DNA of 64,000 nt from Arachis hypogaea (Eukaryota; Streptophyta; Magnoliopsida; Fabales; Fabaceae), in NCBI RefSeq assembly GCF_003086295.3, contig NC_092054.1, positions 54,171,353 through 54,235,352 of the forward strand. The letters are read 5' to 3'. Shown here piece after piece: positions 21,128 through 32,830 of this stretch (positions within the stretch are counted from its first letter, which is position 1; each line of letters opens with the position of its first letter). Under the pieces are notes generated by a model. That model was not told the DNA's origin. It searched no databases and saw nothing but the letters and a program-made list of their open reading frames with translations. Both the position numbers and the translations under genes were made by a program.

Positions 21128-22626
21128 TGATAAACCACTATTTTATGGTTTATATTGTGTTTAATTGTGTGGTTTTACCATGATCTTTACCCACTTATTC
21201 ATATGATTAGCATGCATTTATATTTCCTTCCTAAATTTATTACATGATTGAAAACTTGCTTCCTAGAGACTTTTAATTATGTATTTTAATTCTCCTTTAT
21301 TCCATGCGATGCCGTGATCTGTGTGTTAAGTGTTTCAGGCTTTATAGGGCACGAATGAATTGGAGATTGGAAAGGAAGCTTGCAAAAATGGAAGGAACAC
21401 AAGAAATTAAGGAGATGACCAGTGAGAAGTGACGCGGCCGCATGACTCACGCGACCGTGCGAAAGAGAGGAAATCGCAGTGACGCGGCCGCATGGCTCAC
21501 GCGATCACGCAGATTGGAATAGCATAAGTGACGCGGAGGCGTGGACGATGCATCCGCGTGGAGAAGCAAAATGCCGAATGACGCGTCCGCATGAATGACG
21601 CGATCACATGACGTGCGCGATCTGCATAATCTGCAAAATCGCTGGGGGCGATTTTGGGCCCTATTTTGATCCAGTTTTCGGCCCAGAAAAGCAGACTAGA
21701 GCCAGGTAACATGCAGAAACCAAGAACAACATTCATTCCGCATAGTTTTAGTTTTTAGATCTAGTTTTCCTCTCCTCTAGGTTTTTTTTCTCTCTACACA
21801 TTCATAGTTTTTAGGATTCTTATTTTCTATTGCTTTTTGCATTGGGATTTTGAGAAGAGTTATTACCTCATCAAGACTTCGTCATTCTAGTTCGTTTATT
21901 TACTTGGCTTTACTCTTCTATGTCCTTTAATTTACTTAATTCTACTATTGGATTATTTTAGAATTTATTAATACAAGAGTTTTTATTTTTATTTTTAATT
22001 GATTCTTTTGAGTTTTATTTATCATGTCTTTCTTTAATTCCCTTTCCTATGTTATGAGTTACACATTCACAATGAGTGAGTAGTTCCCTAACTTGATGGG
22101 GAGTTGATTGAAAGGAACCCTTGAGTTGGAATGCTCAAAGGAGAAATTATAATTGGGTTTATTATTGGATTGCCCTCTAATCACTAATGCCAGTCCTTCC
22201 AAGTAAGCGGATTGGGACTTGTGAATAGAAACAACATTTCAACTTGTTTGACTTTCCCTTACCTAGTAAGGGATAACTAAACAGAACAACCCCCAATTAT
22301 CAATTAATCTTGAGAGTACTGCAACAAGAATAGGGCTTCCAACTAATCTACTCCCAGTCAAGGCTTTTATTTAAATCACATTAATTCTCTGATTTAATTT
22401 CCTGTCATTCAAATTAATTTTTTTTGAAAACCATCCGATTAATAAAATAGCACACTTTCCTGCAACTCGTTGAGAGACGACCTGGGATTCATACTCCCAG
22501 TATTTTAATTTTAATTTCTGTGACACCCTTTTTTAAATTGATAAGCGGATTTCTGGTTGGTTGAGGACTATACTCGCAACGCATATCTTATAACAATTCT
22601 TAACTCGCCAATTTTCGCCCACATCA
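21128..22626 (+). mobile_element. 3' LTR
   Basis: 1499 bp, TGATAAACCACTA to CGCCCACATCA. It has two copies of a 52-bp dyad-bearing unit (about 21425-21530), where the 5' LTR has one. The relative at 2714-3493 also has two, so two is ancestral here. Confidence 0.92.
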
Positions 22627-22631
22627 GCGGT

Positions 22632-23392
22632 GCTGGATTGGTGCTGAAAGCACAATCCATCCCACGCGGCCGCGTGACCGACGCGACCGCGTCATATCCT
22701 TCTAATGGCCACTCACGCGATCGCATGCCCCACGCGATCGCGTCACCCAATATTTGGCAATTAATGATTTTGAATAGAGAGTTGTGCGAGTGCAAGGCTG
22801 CCCTCCGCCAGTGGCATAAAACAGGTCACGCGACCGCGTGACCGACGCGACCGCGTGACCGACGCGACCGCGTGACCGACGCGACCGCGTCAATCAGTAT
22901 CAGCGCAAGTCGCACGACCGCGTGTTCCACGCGACTGCGTCGATTGCGCCACACAGCTTCCCTGATTTGGCACTTATCTTATCTTTTTCTCCTCAAATCC
23001 TATTTTCTCTTTTCCCTCCTTATTTCTTCTCCCTCCCTTCTTCCTTCTTCCTTCCTTCTCACTTTTTACACCCTCACTCTCTCCTTCTCTCCCTCATTAA
23101 CAAGGTTTTCTTTTTTTTCTTCACTCCTTAATTTTCTATTTTTCTTCATATTTTTCTATGTTATCTTCTTTTCTTTTCTTTTTACTTTCATTATTCATAC
23201 TTTCTTCCTTTTTACTTGGTGTTAGATATTTATTTGAGTCATTATTTCTCACTATATGCTTGTGGATTGTTCTAAATTTGTTTGGCAATTATATATTACT
23301 TTTTAAAGGGTTGCTTGCATGTTCAATTTAATACTTTTCATACATTATTTCACCATGCATTCTATGTGTTTGTGAAAAAGCTCATATGGCAT
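22632..23392 (+). mobile_element. Right-hand continuation of the element split by the 9871 insertion
   Basis: Resumes exactly where 9865 stops and is colinear with 17346-18070: dyad array (22660-22940), then C/T-rich tract and leader. It includes a 17-bp unit repeated perfectly three times (22840-22890) that the 17550 region lacks. It ends at 23392, where an LTR-like block begins; the env-like ORF that should follow is absent. Confidence 0.82.
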
Positions 23393-25069
23393 TGTAAAGA
23401 TTATACCACATGCATTCCCAAATCAAAGTGTTGGTAGGATTATATGTCACTATATCCATCCAAACCCCAATTTGGTCCAGTATGAGAAAGCATTTCTAGC
23501 ATGATCTCCTCATTCCTCTTCCAAGGTTCCGAGGAGATTAAATTATGGAGAGCTTCTCTTCCAAGATAGCTAACCAATTGGATGAAGAACGAATACTTTC
23601 TAGTAAAATCAAGAGAAAAGAAAGAAGAAGAATAATGAAAACTATTATTGATCCATCAAATTACAACAGAGATCGCTAACCCAATGAAAAGGGGTTTAGT
23701 TGTTCATAGCTCTGAAAATGGAAGATGATAAAGAAGAATGCATTCTGAAAATAAACTAGAAGTTACAGAGAAAGTAAAATATACAAAGTGTAGTTCTCAA
23801 GTTCCAGATCCCTTTTTAATTCAAAACTATCCCTATATATACTACTCTTCTGATCTTCTAGTTAGCTCTTCAAGTCTTGGATATGGGCCCTTGATCTTTA
23901 GTTGAAGCAGTTAGAGTCTTTAGTGGGCTCAGCTTTGCTTGCAAAGAAATTGTGAGTTAGGCATGATGGGAAGTTAGTTAGGACGTTAGTGGCATTAACG
24001 TTAAGTGTAAACTTGGGTTCGAGAGTGTTAGTGATGATAACTTTGTCACTAATGTTCTAAACTAGTTGATCCATGTTAACTTCAACGTTAGTGGTACTAA
24101 CGTAGCCACTATCGTAGCCTCTTAGCCCTTCGTAAACGTTATTGGCACTCACCTTTACCAATAACGTTGCTCTTTGTCCCTTTCTTCCACGTTAATAGTC
24201 CATGTTAGTGTAACTAACGTGGCCTTTAACGTGGGCATGCAAAGGCTCGAGAGCATTAGTGACACTTACCTTTGTTACTAACGCTTCAAAACGCCCCTTC
24301 CTTCTACGTTAGTGCTTCACGTTAATGGCATTAACGTGACCGCTAACGTGGGTGTATATGCCATCTCCAACGTTAGTGACAAAGGTGAGTGTCACTAACG
24401 TTGGCCTATCATTCATTGCTCCATGTTACCCTTCACGTTAGTGGTCTTAACGTGACCACTAACGTAGGCAATTTAGCTTGGTCTAGCATTAGTGACAAAG
24501 GTGATTGTTACTAACGCTTGCGACTTCCTCTTTACTGCACGTTAGAGTCCACGTTAATTGGATTAACGTGGCTCTTAACGTGGCTTAGTGTGGCATTTTG
24601 GAATGTTAGTGGTGTTCACTTTCACCACTAACGTTGGAGCTCCCCCTTTCTTCCACGTTAGTTCCCACGTTAGTGTAACTAACGTGGGTTATGATGGCAT
24701 TCGAAGGCATTATTGGTGGTAACTTTACCATTAACGTTGCAAGCTCGCTCCCATTCCACGTTAGTGGTCACGTTAGTGAAGCTAACGTGGCTGCTAACGT
24801 GATTCTTCTTTGCTTCCTTTGTCCTGAAATCAAACAAACAAGGTGCATCAAAGCTTTGTTTCAAGTCATGAGATCATGCATCATCCATATTATCATTCAA
24901 TTCATGCATAATTCTCATGAAATCATGTAAAGTTCACAATGTTTGCTTGAATCAAGATGTAAGTGTATATTCACCCAAAACTTGCTTATTTACTAAGAAA
25001 ATTCATGAAACTATCCTAAAATAGTAAAGAAAAAGGTCAGTGAAACTGGCCAAAATGCCCTGGCATCAA
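23393..25069 (-). mobile_element. LTR-like block (unclassified), minus orientation
   Basis: Minus-strand order fits an LTR: start TGATGCCAGGGC at 25069, a U3-like part full of inverted repeats, a TATA box (TATATATAGGG at 23841-23831), a transcribed-type leader, and an end TTTACA at 23393. It abuts the truncated element on the left. I could not find a matching target duplication or a second LTR, so the right boundary rests on the TG alone. Confidence 0.5.
23976..24800. repeat. Cluster of CACGTTA...TAACGTG inverted repeats
   Basis: At least six strong hairpins. 24367-24404 has 15-bp perfect arms and an 8-nt loop. 24664-24688 has 10-bp arms with loop TGTAA. 24549-24571 has 10-bp arms with loop TGG. 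24318-24338 has 10-bp arms with a 1-nt centre. 24769-24789 has 8-bp arms, and 24434-24454 has 7-bp arms. The arms share ACGTTA/TAACGT but vary in matched pairs. The cluster lies just upstream (minus sense) of the TATA box at 23841. Confidence 0.8.
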
Positions 25070-25512
25070 CTGGACAGAAGCTCACTATGATTCTTCACAA
25101 ACATAAGATTCAATATCTGAAATTGTTTCTTTGCTAAAATTTTCTAAAACCTGATGTAATTACTCTAGTTTTACTGAATAATGTTTATTTTGTCTTTAGA
25201 GTCCACATGTAAATTTGTTGAGTGAAAATGATTCTGTGGTTCAAACATAGACAAGCTATCGAAGCTCTGTAAATCAACCAAGTGATAATATGTAATTTTT
25301 GTTTCTCTTACCATTTCTTTATTTCTTGTGCTACCATAATTTGATTCTAATTTCATATTTGTTTTTTAGAATAAAAACCCTTGATTTTATTCAAAAAAAA
25401 AAAAGCAAGAAAAAAAGAAAAAACTGCAATTATGTAAATTCTCATACAACAAAAGTTGAGTTTTTATTCAATGCTTGAGGTGCTGTGGTGAGATGATTTC
25501 AGTACATTACAG

Positions 25513-28360
25513 GTTCAAAGAATAAGAAGAAACATTGCATGAACCAAACCCTGTTCAAGAAGAAAGAATAGAAAAAGAAATCCAATTGAAGGAAAGGATG
25601 TGCAACACAACTGTTGATATCGATAATAATCCTAAAGAACAAATGATTGTTCTTCAAAAACAAACACATTCTCAATATGAACCACTGGACATGTGAGTTT
25701 TCCAATTCACTTTTAATGTTCTAATCATTGAGTTAATCATTTGCACCTGAATCTTTACTGTATATTAACTTCTTCATTGTTTGTCTTCATTAGAGTTCCA
25801 CTTCAAGTATTTGCTCTTTTTTCGGAAACTTCTGTCTCAATCCCTAGGCAAACTCAACAACCTGTTACAGAGTCTCTGATAAACCCCAATTTTGTGATTT
25901 ATCTTGTGCATAATTTAGGAGATTTTATCAACTTTTCTCACATTTATTCAATGAAATAGCATGGTTTTGTAACTCTCCCTAATTTTGTGCTTAAGTGTGA
26001 AAACATGCTTTTTAGGCCATTAATTTGCTAATTTTAATCCACTTTAATTCCATTCGATGCCTTGATGTGTTTGTTGAGTGATTTCAGATTCATAAGACAA
26101 GTATTGGATGGAAGAAGTGAAGAGAAAAGCATGCAAAGTGGAGAATTCATGGAAAAATAAGGATTTGGAGTGCATTCATCGACGCGCATGCGTGACAGAC
26201 ACACACGCGTGGAGATGAGGTCGCCAGGCGACACGTACGCATGACATGACGCGTACGCGTGAGAAGTAAAACGCCAAGCGACGCATACGCGTGACCCATG
26301 TGTACGCGTCAGAGCTCGCACATGACCTCATTAAAGTGAAAATATTGGGGGCGATTTCTGAGCTTTCCAGGCCCAAATCCAACTGATTCTAGAGACTATT
26401 TCATGCAGAATTAAAGATTGGACAAGAGGGGGCACTTATATTAGTTATGATGAGCCTTTAGTTAGTTTTCTAGAGAGAGAAGCTCCCTTTTCTCTCTAGA
26501 ATTAAGTTAGTTTTAGGTTAAATTCTCTTAGATCTAGGTTTAATTCCCTGTTTTCATCTTGTCTTCTCTACAATTTCTTGTTCTATTGTCTTGATTTTCC
26601 TATTTCCTCTTGTTAATTTCTCATTTTGGTTACTTTTTATGTTGTTGAACTCTTGTCAATTTCAATTTCTTTTAATACAATTTGAGGTATTTCATGTTAA
26701 TTTTTCTTCCTTTAGTTGTTGTTGTTGATTTCTTGTATTGGGTAGTAGTAGATTTCATTGATTCCTTGCAATTTTACCATGCTTTACCTTTTATGCCTTC
26801 CAAGTGTTTGACAAAATATTTAGTTGGATGTTAGAGTAGTTTTTTGAGCATTCTTGGCTTGGAAAGAGAAATTGGGCAATCTTGAGTCATTAATACACAA
26901 TTTAGATTGGTGATCTAGAGTTTTTAGTTAATATTATTTTCATTGACTTTAATCTCTTGCTAATTCAATTAGTGAGTTGATTAGGATTTTTGGATTGAGA
27001 TTAACTAGTCTTATTTGACTTTCTCTCATGGAAGATAACTTTACACCTTCTCCCAACATTGGAGATGACGAAATAAGATAAATTCTTGTTAATCACTGTT
27101 ATGATTAGTGACTAGGATAGAAAGCTTATGTTCTCAATCTTTGCCATGAATGTCTCTCTTTATTAATTGCTTTCTTTAATTGTTTGCTTGGTTTATTTTC
27201 TTGTCCTTTTATTAATCAACCTCCCCTTTTGATACCATAACCAATAATACGCATACCTCACTGCAATTCCTTGAGAAGACGACCTGAGGTTTAAATACTT
27301 CAGTTATTTTATTAGGGTTTGTACTTGTGACAAATAAATTAAACTTTGATTGAGGATTGTGGTTGGTTTAGAACTATACTTGCAATGAGATTTCATTGAG
27401 AAATTCTTTACCGACAAATTTTCTTACATCAGTCTCCCATAGAGGAATATATGGAAGAAGAACCTATTAATGCATAAGTATTAATTAAATTCTTTTTCTA
27501 ATAGTTTTGCTGCATAATTCTTTTTGTGTAATCCTACAGTCCTTCACAACCTAAACAACCTGCTATGAAGTCTCCCACAGAGGAATATACAGAAGAACAA
27601 CCTCAACAACCTGAACAAGAAGCTCACGAGGAAGCTCTACAAAAGGAAGCTCAACATGTAGCTCCTCCTAATGTGTTTGTTCTACTTAATAAAATTCTTT
27701 TTTAAAATTTTCTTTGCATTCTTAAACTATTTTATGTGTCACCATGCAGTCATCCATATGCTCAAGACTTGAAAGCTGAAATAATAATAGTTGCTAATGC
27801 TGCATTGAAGGATGACTTTGGTGTATCATCATTTAGCCTTGCCTTTAGTCAATCAAGTGATGAAGCTACAATTACCTAGGAGTGGGAACCACCTGCTAAA
27901 ATGAAAAAATCTCAAGACAACCCAGAGTTGGAACAATTGGTTGAGGTGATGAATACTAGGATTGCAGCAGCATTGAAATATGCTAAGGAGGAAAGTCTTC
28001 CACCAAAAAAGGTGCATCCTACTCTGAGCTTCCTTGAGAAGTTCAAAACTCTGGTAAAACAAAAGGAAACACCAGAGGAACTTAAGGAGAGATGCTATCA
28101 CAGGGACACAAATAACAAGACTTATAAAGATGACAACACTAATGAGTGGAAAACGATATTCAGGTTGAACAATGAATCTCAAATAGAGACAACCAGAATG
28201 CACTTTGCATATTTAAAAGCCAAATCATATATTGAAAATTTGGTAATCCTATATTAACATTAATAATTTTCTTATGATTTGTTGTGCCATATATGTAATA
28301 ATTTTGGGTTTTTTGTTTTCGTAGGTGGTCTCTGCAATGTGTCTCATTCTGAATAGGAAG
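25513..28360 (+). pseudogene. Ulp1/MULE-type transposon gene fragment with exon-intron structure
   Basis: Exon-like blocks bounded by AG and GT: 25513-25692; 25793-25876 continued at 27437-about 27476; 27540-27672; 27750-28242; 28325-28360. The long block reads LEQLVEVMNTRIAAALKYA, LKERCYHRDTNNKTYKDDN and FRLNNESQIETTRM, then splices in phase to VSAMCLILNRK. I recall such proteins in legumes annotated as Ulp1 protease family, of Mutator-like element origin; that is memory, not a search. The catalytic Ulp1 part would lie downstream and is removed by the LTR at 28361. A stop at about 27879, others in the first block, and a solo LTR in an exon show it is dead. Confidence 0.55.
25877..27431 (+). 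mobile_element. Solo LTR (1555 bp) with perfect target duplication
   Basis: Starts TGATAAACCCCA and ends TTCTTACATCA, flanked by GTCTC at 25872-25876 and 27432-27436. It interrupts an exon-like block whose two sides join colinearly. It carries GCGTACGCGT-type dyads at 26178-26310 and the U5 motifs TTGAGAAGACGACC and TTTAAATACTTC. No PBS or PPT is attached, so it is the product of LTR-LTR recombination. Confidence 0.9.
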
Positions 28361-30975
28361 TGGTGCGGATTTTTTCAAACCACAATTTACTAGCAAGTGC
28401 ACCGGGTCATACTAAGTAATAAACTCAAGTGAGTGAGTGTCGATTCCACGAGGATTAATGGACTAAGCAAGTGATAATTGTTTAATTGTTCTAGTTAGAC
28501 AAGTTAAAATGGGAGTTTTGAATATCAAATAGCATAAAAGACAGTAAATTAATAAAAGCAAATAGTGAAAGATTGAGAAAAATGATATGAGAATGGAGTT
28601 AAGGATTGGGAGATGTTTAAATGTTCGGATTAATATTCGATTTCAACTACCTTGATCATGCAAAGATTGAGTTTTTGACAAACCCTAAGTGATTGAATTC
28701 CTATTTCTAGGCAATTCAATCTCTTCTAATCCAACCAATTGTTAATTCCTTGATCAATCAATTGTACAAGAGCGGTAAGTTCAAATTCTGATTTATAAGC
28801 CACACAAACCCTAAAAACTCAAAAATGATGCAATTATATGTCACGTATCACATTAAGTCCAAATAATTAATGAGATGTAAGAAAGGGTTTCAAGCTGTAA
28901 TTCTAATGATATAACTTTTCCAAGATTTAAAAGAATTCAATTTAGATTGCAGTTATTTTCCAATACACATTAATCCGTAAGATGACAAATGAAACCAATT
29001 CTTAAACATAGACCACTGCATTAATCAAGAGTAGAAGAACAAATAATTATTAATCCATCAAAGTAAATAGAGCTCCTAACCTTAACAATGGAAGTTTAGT
29101 GGCTCATAGTGTGGAGAAAAACTAGGAGAGAAAAGTGTGAATTGCGAAATGGGAAATTAGGAGAGGAGAGATGGGTGAGGGTGAATCTCTATCCTTTTTA
29201 TAGTTCTAATTGAAATTGATTTGAAACTTAAATTAAACCTAACAAATCCTTTTCTAATTGTTATTTAATTCACAAAATCAAATATATGCCTTCCATTGAT
29301 TTGTTTGCGCGAGTGGAGACCACCTTGTTTTCGCTCTCAGAGCTAAACGCCGGTGATTGGGCATTTAGCGCCCACTGTCCAGAAAGCTTTGCACATTTTA
29401 CGAGGCCCTTGGTGCTAAATGATGAGTCGTGGTGTTTAGCGCCAACTGTCCAGAATTAAAATTGAAGTGGGCGTTTAGCACCACAATGGCAGTAATGTCT
29501 TCTCTTGTTCCCTGATAAACCATAAATTTATGGTTTATTTTGTATTGAATTTGGTGGAATTCATCAACTTTTCCTACACTTATTCACTAAAATAGCATGG
29601 TTTTGTGAATTCTTCCTAAGTTGTGCTTAAGATTGAAACATGCTTTTTAGGTCCTTAATTTGCTCATTTTAATTCACTTTAATTCTATTCGATACCTTGA
29701 TGTGTTTGATGAAGTGATTTCAGGTTTCCAACGAAAGTATGGATTGAAGGAGTGAGGAGAAAGCATGCAAAAGTGAAGAATTCATGAAGAAATGAAGTTT
29801 GGAGTATTTTATAGCCATGCGTACGCATAAGCTTTCATGCGTACACACGATTGCATTTTTATATCCATGCATACGCATGGTCAAGCATGCATACACATGA
29901 ATGCAATCACGTGACTATTAATGAAAAGATGCTAGGGGCGATTTCTGGACCTGCCAAAGTCCAATCTAACTCATTTCTGAAGCTATTTAAGGCCAAATTC
30001 TAGGGTAGATTAGATTAAATTCATCTTAGATTTATGTTTTAATTCTTGTCTTGATTTAGTTTTTCTTGCAATTTTTTGTTGCTACATCTTTGCTCTTTTA
30101 GATTTACTTGTTGTTTCCTTTATTTTGTTATTTTTGATTTTATGAACTCTTTTTTATTTTAATTTTCATTTAATACAATTTGATGTTTTTAAGTTATTGA
30201 TGTTTATTTGATTTGTTATTATTGTTATCTTGCAGTTGTAGCCTTAGATTTTGTTATTATTGCACTTTTACCATGCTTTTCTTTTATGCCTTCTAAGTAT
30301 TTGATAAAATGCTTGGTTGGATTTTAGAGTAGATTTTAGCACTTTTGGCTTTGGGATTGAGTAATTAGAGACTCTTGAATTGTCAAAGCCTAATGTTAAT
30401 TGGTAAATGAAGGTTGCTAGTTGGCTTGAATTCCACTAAAGCTAGTCATTCCCTAGGATTTGATTATGACCTGTGGACTATAGCCAATTATCCCCACTTG
30501 ACTTTTCTTCAATTATTAGAGGTTAACTAGGTGAGGACAATAGACAATTACCATCACATTGGAGGATGATAATGAGGATAGGACTTCTAATTCTCATCCC
30601 TAGCCAAGGTTTTCTATGTTGATTAATTGTCTTAGTTCAATTTACATTTCTTGCTCATCATTCCAAAACCCCAAAAATACCTCATAACCAATAACATGCA
30701 CACTTCCCTGCAATTCCTTGAGAGACGACCCGAAGTTTAAATACTCTTGGTTTTTATTGGTTTGCACTTGTGACAAACAAAGTAAACTTTGGTTGAGAGT
30801 TGATTGTTGATTTGGATCTATACTTCGACAAGATTATTGTTGTGAAAATTCCTAACCAACGATTTTCCTCCGTCATTCCCCTTCTTTTTGAACTCTCCAA
30901 ATCTTACCCGAATGCTACCTGTAATCATAGAATGCATCAACAACTCAAAGTTCACTGAAATCCTCTAACAAATCA
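28361..30975 (-). mobile_element. LTR, minus orientation, split by a solo LTR
   Basis: Begins TGGTGCGGATTTTTTC at 28361, inside the Ulp1-type pseudogene. It contains AACTAGCAAGTGCACCGGGTC, a U5 motif shared with 33361 and 57498, and a minus-strand TATA box near 29194-29203. GCGTTTAGCGCC-type dyads lie at 29340-29490. It resumes after the 29513-30875 insertion and ends about 30975 at ATCA. Net length is about 1.24 kb. The right end is tentative; no target duplication was found. Confidence 0.6.
29513..30875 (+). mobile_element. Solo LTR (1363 bp) nested in another LTR
   Basis: TGATAAACCATAAATT to TTTTCCTCCGTCA, flanked by TTCCC at 29508-29512 and 30876-30880. Dyads such as ATGCGTACGCAT lie at 29818-29912, with a TATA-like TATTTAAGG near 29985. 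U5 has TTGAGAGACGACCCGAAG and TTTAAATACTC. Confidence 0.9.
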
Positions 30976-31325
30976 GTACACGAAATTTAAACTCACACAA
31001 CTGAACTAGCAAGTACAACGGGTCGTCCAAATAATATCTCAAGTGAGTGAGGGTCGAATCCCATGAGGATTTTTGGATTGAGCAATCTGTGGTTATCCTG
31101 CAGATCTTAGTCAGGCGAATAGAAGGATAGTTGTTGTTTGTTGTAGGCACATAAATAAGCATTAACAATCAAACTTAGAGATAGTAATTAGCAGTAGTTA
31201 AGGCTTTAGAGATGCTTCTTCTTCTGGATTACACGTCATACTCTCTACTCCAATGATGAATGATTCCTTCAATGGCAAGGCTGTGAGTAATTAAGCCATG
31301 GGTTGTGGTCGTATCCCTTACCTTT
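30976..31325 (-). mobile_element. LTR fragment (U5 side), minus orientation
   Basis: Contains ACGAAATTTAAACTCACAC, GAACTAGCAAGTACAACGGG and TCGTCCAAATAATATCTCAAG, the shared U5 signature of the 28361, 33361 and 57498 LTRs. A weak hairpin CTCA/TGAG is at 31038-31051. It breaks off near 31325 where GC dyads of another element begin. Confidence 0.5.
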
Positions 31326-32830
31326 TACCTAATTCACGCGATCTCGTCAACAACGCGACCGCGTCACTCCCCTTTTCGCCAAAATCACGTGATCGCGTGC
31401 CCCATGCGTTCGTGTGGATTCAAAAATACTAACCCCATTCACGCGAAACCCTACCCATTTCGCGTCACCTAAAAACCCCCACCCCCTCTGCAACCTCTCT
31501 TCTTCCATCCCCCAACCACCACCACTCCTGGCCGCCCAGCTCCGACCGCCGGGCCGAACCACACCCACCGCCGCACCACACCGCTGACGCCCCCCTTCTT
31601 TTTCTTTCCCCCCTTCTCCTTTCTTCCTCCTTCCCCGATTCTCCTCCACGACCCCCACAGCCACCACCGAGCTGCCACCGAACCGCCACCATCCCCACCC
31701 AGAACCACCCACCAGCCACCATGCCACCCAATCCCCCCTCACCTCTTCTCCTTAACCCTTAACCACCCACAACCCCCAAACCGCCCCTGCCCCTACCTCG
31801 AACCACCGCCGCGCCGCCACCCATCGCCGCCGCGTCACCAACACCACCACCATATTCCTACCATCTCCCTGATCCATACATTTATTCCTCTGCGCACCAG
31901 GTTCCACCAAACACTGAGTCCTGCATGATTGTAGTGGATTTTAGGTGGTTAGGTAGCTAGGATGTGGTTAGTGGATTTAGGCCTGATAATTGCACCGTTC
32001 CTGCTACCTGTTTTTATCTGATTCGCAATTCTGAATTTGATGTGATGATGCGCTGTTCATATGTTGTTCTTCATATTTGATGTTGCTATTAAAATGTTTT
32101 TTAATGTTCTTGTTATTTGTTAATCTTTTCAGTACTATTTAATTTCATATGAACTGATTTTTCCTGCTGTTTACTACCCGGGAACATCCAATTTTAGCGA
32201 GAATGCTGCCCAATTTTCTGCAAATTTATGGTTTAATCTACCCCCATTCATGTATTGGTTTGAAAATTTAGTATTTTGCATTACTTGGCTACAACCAAAC
32301 CAATTCATGAATGCACGGGCTAGCATTCTTATTCCTTTTGGTTTCCTGAGTAATAAATTGCTTATTGATGATTTCATTCTCATTTTACACTTACTTTATC
32401 TATAGGAATTATCATCAATAAACTGCAATCCTTGCTTAAATATGAGTTAATTGTTCTTCAAGTTTGAGAATTTATTGTTTACTAGGAAAACCATTCTCAT
32501 GCCACTCACTTTAACTTCCTTTTTAACTCCTAACCAGTTTAGCTTTCTAACTTCTCTTTTTGGTTTTTACCTAACCACTTTAACTTTCTAACTCAAGGCA
32601 TGATTACTATTTTTTCTAATTAACTTGAATTCCACTTCTATTACATTTTGGATTGTGATTTTTACTCTCAGACTTTTAACTCGAATTCAATCCAAAATAT
32701 ACACATATTTACCTCATTTCATGCTCCTATTGCTCTTTTGCCTTTATGCTTACATTGACAAAACCCTACTTGCCTACCTGTTTTCCTGCTTTAGTTCTTC
32801 AATTATATCCTGCTACTTCTGTTTTTCAGG
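31326..32830 (+). other. Pol to env-like spacer of an Athila-type element, with C-rich tract
   Basis: 31330-31430 has ACGCGACCGCGT-type dyads. 31440-31870 is strongly C-rich on the plus strand (CCACCACC, CCGCCGC runs) and yields long Gly-rich shadow ORFs on the other strand. The rest is an AT-rich leader ending in a pyrimidine tract and CAG|G directly before the ATG at 32831. The element's 5' half (LTR, gag, pol) is missing on the left. Confidence 0.65.

Larger units (their letters stand above)
9871..22626 (+). mobile_element. Near-complete Athila-type Ty3/gypsy LTR retrotransposon, inactive
   Basis: 12.8 kb with both LTRs, tRNA-Asp PBS, gag, pol, env-like ORF and PPT in canonical order. Target duplications are GTGGT (9866-9870) and GCGGT (22627-22631), one mismatch. 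The flanks rejoin to the same sequence found intact at 17330-17350, so it inserted into a relative. RT carries FMDDFSVYG and integrase carries [20 protein letters not shown], which suit the Athila branch. It is dead: a frameshift between gag and protease, several stops in pol, and two stops in the env-like ORF. The LTRs differ at a modest number of sites plus a 52-bp indel, so it is older than the element at 33361-42856. Confidence 0.92.

Noticed and set aside
23388..25074. Target duplication GGCAT around the 23393-25069 block
   Set aside because: GGCAT occurs at 23388-23392 and again near 25063, but using it would remove the TG end of the LTR, and sequence to the right does not continue the left-flank element.
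31347..31742. Gly-rich minus-strand ORFs that could be read as a glycine-rich protein
   Set aside because: Three overlapping frames are open only because the other strand is C-rich; no start context or homology, and the tract lies in a retroelement leader.
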